Shown here: positions 10,631-17,624 of the stretch, piece after piece
Position numbering within the stretch: the first letter of the stretch is position 1
Layout: each line of letters starts with the position of its first letter
Assembly (NCBI RefSeq): GCF_014697025.1
Contig: NZ_JACJRC010000012.1
Location: 95,073 to 159,072 of the forward strand
Origin: Alkalinema sp. FACHB-956
GTDB taxonomy: Bacteria; Cyanobacteriota; Cyanobacteriia; Leptolyngbyales; Leptolyngbyaceae
Direction of reading: 5' to 3'
DNA length: 64,000 nucleotides
Position numbers and translations under genes: made by a program
Notes under the pieces: model-generated
The model's input: the letters and a program-made list of their open reading frames with translations, nothing else
The model's database searches: none
Told to the model about the DNA's origin: nothing

Positions 10631-12127
10631 ATGCCGAAAAAGAAAGGTACCAATCGAAATCGGAAAAATCAAGAAGAAAATAAGTCAAAGGTGCAAAAAG
10701 AACACAAAAATCTTGCTTCACTGAAAAGACAGGGGGTGAATTTGTCGGAGATAGGTGACGGATCATTGACGGTCGATCGCCCCCTGACCACCCGCACCCA
10801 ACGCTCGGCTCCCGCGCGCCAAACCCGAACCGATGACAGACCAACGTCTCGGCGAGATGTATCCCAGATGGGAAAAGTGCCCCGGAAAACGCGGCCCATT
10901 CAGGACGATGTTGATGCACGCTTGGATGAAGATCAAATTGCTGCCGATCTCGCTGCTGAACAGGAGGATTTTGATAGTCAAAATGAGGATTTCGATGCCG
11001 ATCTGAACGCTTATCTCTTCACTAATCAAGCGCAAGCAGAACAGCAAGCCGAGATAGAACGGCAGGCCGAGGAAGCTCGCAAGGCGAAAGAAGAAGCAGA
11101 ACAGAAGGCTGAGGAAGCCCGCAAGGCGAAAGAAGAGAAAGACCGACAGGACGAAGAAGCTCGCAAGGCGAAAGAAGAAGCAGAACGAAAAGCTGAGGAA
11201 GCCCGCAAGGCGAAAGAAGAGAAAGACCGACAGGACGAAGAAGCTCGTAAGGCGAAAGAAGAAGCAGAACAGAAGGCTGAAGAAGCCCGCAAGGCGAAAG
11301 AAAAAGCGGAACAGAAGGCTGAAGAAGCCCGCAAGGCGAAAGAAGCAGCGGAACAGAAAGCTGAAGCAGAGCGTCAGGCCCAAGAGCAGCTCGCCAAAAA
11401 CGACTTGCGGCAACGCATCAGTAGTCACGCAACCGCTAGTGCAGATTGGTTGCTCCTGACGGTGCCCCAACGCGATGCGATCGTCGATGCCGCCTATCAG
11501 GCCGCCTTTCTTTCCGACCAGCAGCGCAAGCAAATTCTCTTAAACGCGCGTCCCAAAAAAGGAACCGCCACAGAGAAGGATGCAGCTGCACAGACCAAGC
11601 TAGCTCAGACTATTCAGAGCCGTACTACCAACGCCATTAACAAGGCAATGGACGAGGTTAAAAGAGTCGCAAAGCCGGCCAGAGACGCGCAGCGGCAAGC
11701 GAAGCTGGTTCAAGACCAAAATCTTCTGCGGAACTATATCAACGGACTCCCTGGGCCGCAAAACAATGCTAACGTCAAAGCGATCCTGCTCAGGGCCATC
11801 GACCAATTCAGCTTCAGTAACCACGCCTACGGCACCGCCATCAGTAAGGCATACCCAGCGGATGATATCAAGCAGGCTGCTCTCCAGTGGAATGACATGC
11901 AAACTCGTGTGAATAGCCCGATTCACCCGATTCAAGTCGTGGCCAATATGCATGTTCCTGGCGGAGCGCAAACCGATCTCAAGTGGAAGGATCGAGGCAA
12001 AAACTGGGAAAGGACGAAGAATCTCGTGGCTGAAGTGGATGGTGTGAAGAACAATATTCACCTCTACACCACTGGTGGGTGGCAGGTATCCAAAAGCCAA
12101 CCAAAACCCAAGGATTATTCGGATTAA
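10631..12127 (+). CDS. Unknown protein with basic disordered leader and 14-residue charged-helix repeats; candidate Tc-locus partner
   Basis: I chose ATG 10631 because a purine-rich GGGAAGG lies upstream; in-frame GTG 10559 and ATG 10592 are alternatives. The protein is 498 residues. Residues 1-90 are Lys/Arg/Asn-rich and probably disordered, with a DRP(x10)SAP motif at 49-61 that recurs in the next gene. Residues 147-244 are seven consecutive 14-residue units based on EEARKAKEEAEQKA / EEARKAKEEKDRQD (42-bp DNA period, 11069-11362), expected to form a coiled coil or a rigid single charged helix. The C-terminal ~230 residues appear folded (LLLTVPQRDAIVDAAY, AYGTAISKAYPADDIK, HVPGGAQTDLKWKDRG, NNIHLYTTGG), but I recognise no family. 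No signal peptide or membrane segment is visible. It lies 89 bp after the TcA-like gene on the same strand, so co-transcription is likely. A role as cargo or accessory of the toxin is inference only. Confidence 0.75.
   Translation: MPKKKGTNRNRKNQEENKSKVQKEHKNLASLKRQGVNLSEIGDGSLTVDRPLTTRTQRSAPARQTRTDDRPTSRRDVSQMGKVPRKTRPIQDDVDARLDEDQIAADLAAEQEDFDSQNEDFDADLNAYLFTNQAQAEQQAEIERQAEEARKAKEEAEQKAEEARKAKEEKDRQDEEARKAKEEAERKAEEARKAKEEKDRQDEEARKAKEEAEQKAEEARKAKEKAEQKAEEARKAKEAAEQKAEAERQAQEQLAKNDLRQRISSHATASADWLLLTVPQRDAIVDAAYQAAFLSDQQRKQILLNARPKKGTATEKDAAAQTKLAQTIQSRTTNAINKAMDEVKRVAKPARDAQRQAKLVQDQNLLRNYINGLPGPQNNANVKAILLRAIDQFSFSNHAYGTAISKAYPADDIKQAALQWNDMQTRVNSPIHPIQVVANMHVPGGAQTDLKWKDRGKNWERTKNLVAEVDGVKNNIHLYTTGGWQVSKSQPKPKDYSD
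11069..11362 (+). repeat. Seven tandem 42-bp units encoding a charged helix
   Basis: In-frame repeat within the preceding gene. Each unit encodes EEARKAKE followed by EAEQKA, EKDRQD or a close variant. Fourteen residues equal two heptads, so helix phase is kept across units. The alternating A-B-A-B order of the first four units suggests duplication of an 84-bp pair. Confidence 0.9.
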
Positions 12128-12261
12128 ACCACTCCGATCGGGCGAATACAAACCGAATTGCTTGAGATCTAGACTCAGTGAAAATGTAGCCGATTCTTCT
12201 TATTTCTCTTTCTCTCCAGACGTTTAATCTTTACCTATCTAAAAAGCAGCCCATTAAATCT

Positions 12262-15200
12262 ATGTCCACCAGCAAACGAACTAAAAGTCGAGGAAAGCGC
12301 AAAAGTGACTCTCGCTCTAGCCTGACTAACTCCGATCGGAGTAGTTCCCAACGCTCCTCGCTAGATACCCGCCGGGAAAAAACGAAGGACAAAGAAACGG
12401 ACGACTTGGGAACCGATCGCCCGATCGTGCCTACCCGTCGTGCTTCAGCCCCAGAACTCCGCCGAGGAACAACCGATACCCGATCGCGATCGACTTCAGA
12501 AGATCGATCGAGCAGCCGTCCAACCACCACATCCGATAATTCCTCGACTCAACCGACTCGCAGCCGCTTACAACGCCAGAATGCTGAGCGGCAATTGGTT
12601 ACCCCACCCAAAAACGTTGAAATCGAGGCCCCGCCTAAACCCCAGATTGACCTCAATAAGCTGACTAACCCCAGTGTCCGACGAGAAGCGGCCAAACTTG
12701 CGGCGCGGGTGGATAAATTCCAAACCGGGTTGGACATTGCCCAAATCGGCGGCTACAAAGTTCTCTCGGGCATGAGTGTAGAAGGCACCTTGCAACAAAT
12801 CTTTGAACTGGCCGATGCCAACGGTGATGCCAAACTGCTGCGGCAACTCTCCGATGCCACCTCCTTTAAAGGGAAGCTCTCCCTCTTCCAACCTACGACC
12901 GAAGGGGGGCGAGCGGTCACGCGCCTCGTCCAACTCTACAACGCGATCGCGGGTGATGGCAGTTACCTAACCGTCAAAAGCAACATTACCAACCTTGCCA
13001 CCGATGCCACGGCCCTGCGGCAAATGGCACGGGATGTCAATGTGCTGCGAGGGTTGGATAATGCCCAATACGTCGATGCCAACCGCCTGCTCAGAACCGT
13101 GGCAGGGGTTCCGGCCCAGCCCATCAGTGAAACTAACCGTGAGTGGTATCTCGAACAAGCCACGCTGATGAAGGCGTATCGGGATTTAAACAATACCAAT
13201 CCCGCCCTGCAAAAGAAATTGGCATTGGCAATGCTGCAAAGCTACGCCAAGGCTGCGCCCCTGGGAGCCACCAAAGCCGAGGAAATCCAGGCACAGGCGT
13301 CTCCTGTCATGAATAACCCCGCTTTCTATCACCGTAGTGCTTCGGCTAATCCGCTGTTGACAGCTGTGCTCACCGACTTCTGCAAGGATATGGGCGTGAA
13401 TATGGGCAGTGCTCACCTGGTAGATAATGCGCGCTTTCGGGAGGTGCTGGCTCGTGAGTATGGTATGGAAGGGGTCAATACCCAAATCAACACCCGATCG
13501 GACTACACGACCGCCTTGCAAGATCTCTTCAACAAAGCGGCAAACGGAGAATTCCCAGCGGGCAAAGTCGTTCTCGACATTACTGATCTGTTTAACCAAG
13601 TGCCGAGGCAACCTCAAGATATCACTCAGACAGTCAGGGATCTAGAGAGAATCTTTCTGGATGAGGCGGAACGGTTTTTGGCGACCCATACCGACATAGA
13701 CCAGGGCCAGTTTGCTTCTCTGATGAAGAATCTCCAAGTGGTGGCGATGTCTACCCACAAAGGGGTCGATGTGCTGCTGACGCCCCCCTTTCTAGGACGA
13801 GCAGCCGTCACGGAGGATTCGCAATTTCAGAAAGATCTGCTCAAAAAGGCAGAACATCAAAACTCGGAATTTTTCGATCCGATCGAACATAGCATGATCC
13901 ATTCCGGTTATCGGCTCGACCCGATCCAAGCGCGGAAGGCATGGCTGGAGGTGACTGATCCCACAGTCATTCTCAAACATTACAAAATCATTGGGGATGG
14001 CAAGGATTCAAGTAGAACAATTCAGATGACGGAACTGGCAACTTCGGATAAGCCCACGCCAAAGGTATTTACCAGCTTTGCGGATTTGATTCAGCATCCT
14101 ACGTTCGATCGGTTCGAGAAACTCGCCAACGATCCTACGGCCCCCCCCTATCTCAAAGCCCTACCCCAAGCGACAACGAAACTCTTGCGGGGGCTCCTGG
14201 AGTACAACAAAACTAGCGGTGGCGTGGACAAAGCCATGGCCGATCAGGGACTGGATGAAGTGCTGCAAACCAGCTATTTCCGGATGCTGAATGCGATGGC
14301 CAGCGCGATTCAAAATAGTGGCGATCTGGTGGGCTTTATGAACCAGATCGAAGTCCTTCAGCAGCAGGTTGCAACCCTGGTGTCTCTCTTGGAACCCCAC
14401 GGGACTGATGACTTTGGGGATAGTCTGCGCACCCGATTAACCGATCCGAAGGGTCCCAACAATCGCCCAGTCATTCCCGCTGGTTTAGATGAGCCGAGTG
14501 TGCAGCTTAAGCCTTCGGCGATGCATTGTTTAGCCAGTATTTTGTCCAGTGTGGAAGCGTTGAAAGGGGGTAACGATCTTAACGTGTGTGTGGTCGAGGA
14601 TCACTACTACGAGTCTGCTGGCGCTATTTCCACTGCCAAGACCTATAGCGTTTCCCAATTTGATGGCGATGCTATTCGCGATACTGATGGTACTGGACTT
14701 AAGCCCCTTGACCCAAATAGCATTAAGGGTAAAAAGCCCTTGGATCTATACGTCTGCGATTTTCACCACAATATTTCCCTCGATCGGACGCACTATCAGA
14801 TCGAAAATCTCCAGCACCATGTGGATGAGTTGTATCGCAATAATTTGGTTGCCGATACGTTTACAGTGGCGATCGATTGCACGATCGACTTTGTGAACTC
14901 CGAAGATGTGCAGGCATTTTTAGAGCACAATAAAGCTCGCATCGAATCCGGCCAGCTCAATGTTGTGCTGTTCCGCAGTGCCCAGAAATTTGATATGTTC
15001 GGCATGGATAACTACTACGGCGGTTTTACCGTCAGTATTAACGACCACGCCACCTTTGCAGATTTCAACGATCGCATGGAGACGCCTGAAGACCAACTGA
15101 AAGGAACCAGTCTCCAAGGGCTGACTCACATTGGTATGTACGCCTCCGAAGACACCGACACCTATCGCAAGGCGTTGATGGCCAATACCAAACGCTTCTA

Positions 15201-15636
15201 TGATGCGTTACCGGCTGATTTGATCTGGAGTGAAGATTCCACTTCCGCCATGCAGGTTGCCAAGACTGACGATCCCAATGCGGTCTTTCTCGATATTAAA
15301 TTTCCCGGCAACCCTCAAGCCTCTGACGCCTTTATGGATCGGCTCAAACAGTTTGCGATCGATGAGAAGCTTCCCTTGACCGGACGGGCCAGCTTTGGTT
15401 TTGCGACCACGAATTTGAACCTAATCCATGGGGAAAAGACGCGACTGACGCCGGGATTGGAAGGGCCGGACATCCAAGATCAGTACATCGCCTTTTTCAA
15501 AGCGGTTCACCAAGTCACTAACGATGCCGATGCAGAGGGCAGACAACAAGGGCTAACTGGAACTCCACTGAATCAATTTGTTGCAGACAAAATCAAAAAG
15601 ATGGTGGTTGCCAAACCATCTGATAGCGACAATTAG
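12262..15636 (+). CDS. Unknown 1124-residue protein with disordered Ser/Arg leader and a PLP fold-type-I-like C-terminal domain
   Basis: ATG 12262 is the first start after a stop; no clear Shine-Dalgarno. Residues 1-105 are extremely Ser/Arg/Thr-rich and likely disordered, with a DRP(x10)SAP motif at 52-64 matching the upstream gene. Residues ~120-700 are mostly helical and unrecognised. The C-terminal part reads like a divergent aminotransferase/Cys-Met-metabolism PLP enzyme. AIDCT places Asp872 where the pyridine-nitrogen Asp sits. SAQKF places Lys909 where the Schiff-base Lys sits, followed by the usual glycines. TRLTPGLE (Arg1061) resembles the IRLSVGLE carboxylate-binding motif near the C-terminus of that superfamily. 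Order and spacing fit, but similarity is motif-level. No signal peptide or membrane segment. It lies 134 bp after the previous gene on the same strand and converges on the next gene with a 33-bp gap. Function and substrate unknown; an enzymatic effector is one speculation. Confidence 0.75.
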   Translation: MSTSKRTKSRGKRKSDSRSSLTNSDRSSSQRSSLDTRREKTKDKETDDLGTDRPIVPTRRASAPELRRGTTDTRSRSTSEDRSSSRPTTTSDNSSTQPTRSRLQRQNAERQLVTPPKNVEIEAPPKPQIDLNKLTNPSVRREAAKLAARVDKFQTGLDIAQIGGYKVLSGMSVEGTLQQIFELADANGDAKLLRQLSDATSFKGKLSLFQPTTEGGRAVTRLVQLYNAIAGDGSYLTVKSNITNLATDATALRQMARDVNVLRGLDNAQYVDANRLLRTVAGVPAQPISETNREWYLEQATLMKAYRDLNNTNPALQKKLALAMLQSYAKAAPLGATKAEEIQAQASPVMNNPAFYHRSASANPLLTAVLTDFCKDMGVNMGSAHLVDNARFREVLAREYGMEGVNTQINTRSDYTTALQDLFNKAANGEFPAGKVVLDITDLFNQVPRQPQDITQTVRDLERIFLDEAERFLATHTDIDQGQFASLMKNLQVVAMSTHKGVDVLLTPPFLGRAAVTEDSQFQKDLLKKAEHQNSEFFDPIEHSMIHSGYRLDPIQARKAWLEVTDPTVILKHYKIIGDGKDSSRTIQMTELATSDKPTPKVFTSFADLIQHPTFDRFEKLANDPTAPPYLKALPQATTKLLRGLLEYNKTSGGVDKAMADQGLDEVLQTSYFRMLNAMASAIQNSGDLVGFMNQIEVLQQQVATLVSLLEPHGTDDFGDSLRTRLTDPKGPNNRPVIPAGLDEPSVQLKPSAMHCLASILSSVEALKGGNDLNVCVVEDHYYESAGAISTAKTYSVSQFDGDAIRDTDGTGLKPLDPNSIKGKKPLDLYVCDFHHNISLDRTHYQIENLQHHVDELYRNNLVADTFTVAIDCTIDFVNSEDVQAFLEHNKARIESGQLNVVLFRSAQKFDMFGMDNYYGGFTVSINDHATFADFNDRMETPEDQLKGTSLQGLTHIGMYASEDTDTYRKALMANTKRFYDALPADLIWSEDSTSAMQVAKTDDPNAVFLDIKFPGNPQASDAFMDRLKQFAIDEKLPLTGRASFGFATTNLNLIHGEKTRLTPGLEGPDIQDQYIAFFKAVHQVTNDADAEGRQQGLTGTPLNQFVADKIKKMVVAKPSDSDN

Positions 15637-15669
15637 TCCGCCTAGCCCAGATGAATCTGTGGTGTAACG

Positions 15670-16122
15670 TTACTCCACGATCGCATCAGGCTTTGCTTCC
15701 ACGACGTTTGCTGTCTCAGCGTTTGCTGCCTCGGTAGAGGTCTGTTGAGCACGCAGGTAGCGACCCCAATATTCCTTGGTGACTTTGCCCTCCTTGCGCA
15801 CCGATCGATACCAGTAGGGGCCATGGGATTTTTCCCCCTGGGCACACCAACAGTTGGGTTTGCCACATTTGCGATACTCCTCCCGCCAACCGTGGAGAGG
15901 ATTGGGACGTGCCTCAGCGCTAGGGGCTACCGGAGATTCTGGACTGGGTTCCGGGGCAATTTCCGGGAGGGATTCGTTAGGCGTGGGCAATTCGACCGTC
16001 TCCGCCTGCGATCGCCGTTGCAGCAGTAATGCTTCAATGGACTGACTCAAACTTTCCAGCTCCACGATCGAGAGGGCTTCGGCTTGTTTCAGGATGGAGC
16101 GGAGGGGAGAGCGAGGCGGCAT
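15670..16122 (-). CDS. DUF6788-like small protein
   Basis: 150 residues. Residues ~78-120 contain the family hallmark YRKCGKPNCWCAQGE..HGPYWYRS, with two cysteines and a histidine that could bind metal, followed by KVTKEYWGRYL. The N-terminal ~30 residues form a short helix and residues 38-72 are Pro/Glu-rich linker. The function of the family is not known to me. It starts 21 bp after the end of the upstream 193-residue gene on the same strand, so the two probably form an operon. The gene ends against the convergent toxin-locus gene. Confidence 0.7.
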   Translation of the reverse strand: MPPRSPLRSILKQAEALSIVELESLSQSIEALLLQRRSQAETVELPTPNESLPEIAPEPSPESPVAPSAEARPNPLHGWREEYRKCGKPNCWCAQGEKSHGPYWYRSVRKEGKVTKEYWGRYLRAQQTSTEAANAETANVVEAKPDAIVE

Positions 16123-16143
16123 AGCGGACGGGGAACGGTGGGG

Positions 16144-16725
16144 CTAGTCATCATCATCGATCGCAGGAATCGCTTGCAGCATCTCTACCACCGTCGAAAA
16201 TTCTTCGGGGCTGAGTTGTGCTGTCGTTTTGCGAAACTGCTCCATGACAAACCATTTATACTGCGGTAATGACCATCCCAAACGATAAAATTCCCGATTC
16301 AGCGATCGCATCAGTTTGGAATAGTCTTCGATCGGCAGGTCGTAGGCAAAATCCGGGACGAGGTTGGGGGGCTGTTGTTTAGCGGTGAGTTGGAAGCCGT
16401 CGATCGGGTAGTCTGCCATCACAGCTTTGAGTAAGCGAGGGGGTTGATCCCAAAAGTGATCGGGCCGGAGGTACCAGTCCCAAGCTTTTTTGACCTTTTC
16501 TGATTCGGGGGGAGCCGCATAGACGATCGCCTCTAATCCGTCATCATCGGGGCAGATGTATTCTGTCAATGCTGCCCGTTCTAACCAGTCCAGTTCTGCG
16601 TCCGTGAGTCTGCGGGGGGCCATTCCTTTAGGGAGGGGGGGGAAGCCAAAGCCCGCTTCCCAAGGATCGTGCAGCGGCAGATCCAGGAGATCTAAAGACA
16701 ACTCAGACTCTAGCGGATTGACCAT
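16144..16725 (-). CDS. Conserved-looking hypothetical protein, acidic C-terminus
   Basis: 193 residues, no recognised family. Visible features are an acidic leader, RRLTDAELDWLERAALTEY, the aromatic segment KKAWDWYLRPDHFWDQPPRLL, a helical C-terminal half (DYSKLMRSLNREFYRLGW, EEFSTVVEMLQAIPA) and a final run of four Asp. No signal peptide or membrane helix. The start codon lies in CCATGG at 16722-16727; its complement would also start a 55-codon + strand frame that I do not believe. It is first gene of a likely two-gene operon with the DUF6788-like gene. Confidence 0.6.
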   Translation of the reverse strand: MVNPLESELSLDLLDLPLHDPWEAGFGFPPLPKGMAPRRLTDAELDWLERAALTEYICPDDDGLEAIVYAAPPESEKVKKAWDWYLRPDHFWDQPPRLLKAVMADYPIDGFQLTAKQQPPNLVPDFAYDLPIEDYSKLMRSLNREFYRLGWSLPQYKWFVMEQFRKTTAQLSPEEFSTVVEMLQAIPAIDDDD

Positions 16726-17153
16726 GGCAAAACAGCAAGAAAGGTCAGGTCGGCAAAAGCCGTGTCCCTATTATAAGCCCGGACTAATGCGCCCACGGGA
16801 TGTCGTCCTAGGCTGGTGCGATCGTCTGCCAGAATCGCACTGGATGTTTGCGATCGATCGGGATAGGTTCGATCGTCCGGTTGTCAACTAGCAGAAAGCT
16901 GTGCGTAACATAGGTGTGGTTACTGCGGAGAATGATTTTGCGATCATGACTTTACGATCGTTATATTGAAGTATCAGTAACTACTAACTGATGAATGTGA
17001 AATGCTAGCCAAGCATCTATGAACTGCGTATAGCAATGTATAGAATAAACTCAGCAATTGCTTGATGTAGATTATATGAAACAGTTAGTAATATCAAAAA
17101 CAATGATTCCTAATAATCAATTGATTAGTCAATATTACAGATCTATTGTTGGT
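16726..17153. other. Gene-free gap between two - strand units
   Basis: This 428-bp stretch separates the start of the 193-residue gene from the end of the response-regulator gene. It becomes AT-rich from about 16900. I see no convincing gene, RNA or repeat. It must hold the promoter of the 193-residue gene, but no clear -35/-10 pair stands out. Confidence 0.5.
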
Positions 17154-17624
17154 TTATAATTCATCTTCCACAGGCAAAAAAACAGTCTCAAACCAATAGT
17201 CCATAAGCATAGGTAATAGCTCTTTCATTCGATCGATATTCATGGGTTTTAACACATAGCTATTGGCGTAATGTCGATAGCAAAAATCGACATCTTTGGG
17301 ATTGGAAGATGTTGTAAAGACAACGACTGGAATTGTTTTTAAATCTTCATCTTGTTTGATTTGAGCCAAAACTTCCCGTCCATCCGTTCCCGGTAAGTTG
17401 AGATCTAAAATCACTAAATTAGGGCGTTGAATGTCTGCATCGTCACTGTAGGAGCCTCTCTTATACAAGAAATCTAGTGCCTCTTCTCCATCTTCACACC
17501 GTAATACTGATATCGGCATGGTGCAGGTTTTCTTCATAATGCGTTCAAACGTAAAAAAATCTTCATCACTATCTTCAACGACTAAGAGAGTGGGGGTAAG
17601 ACGGCCAGATAGATAGCTAGACAT
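17154..17624 (-). CDS. Single-domain CheY-like response regulator, phytochrome partner (Rcp type)
   Basis: 156 residues, one receiver domain and no output domain. VVEDSDEDFFTFERIMKK gives the acidic pocket, LVILDLNLPGTDG the phosphoacceptor Asp74, VVFTTSS the conserved Thr/Ser, and YVLKPMN the conserved Lys. The ATG overlaps the 3' end of the phytochrome gene by 8 bp (ATGTCTAG), and a GGAGTG Shine-Dalgarno lies inside that gene, so translation is probably coupled. Cyanobacterial Rcp proteins receive phosphate from phytochrome histidine kinases. Adjacency and length support that role; the downstream target is unknown. Confidence 0.92.
   Translation of the reverse strand: MSSYLSGRLTPTLLVVEDSDEDFFTFERIMKKTCTMPISVLRCEDGEEALDFLYKRGSYSDDADIQRPNLVILDLNLPGTDGREVLAQIKQDEDLKTIPVVVFTTSSNPKDVDFCYRHYANSYVLKPMNIDRMKELLPMLMDYWFETVFLPVEDEL

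Noticed and set aside
11026..11533. Long - strand Phe/Leu-rich and Ser/Ala-rich frames that look like membrane proteins
   Set aside because: They are complements of the 14-residue charged repeat (Glu-Ala-Lys codons read backwards), not independent genes.
16724..16891. 55-codon + strand frame starting in the CCATGG that also starts the - strand 193-residue gene
   Set aside because: No ribosome-binding site, arginine/proline-rich composition typical of a complementary frame around CGATCG words, and it runs through the promoter region of the opposite gene.
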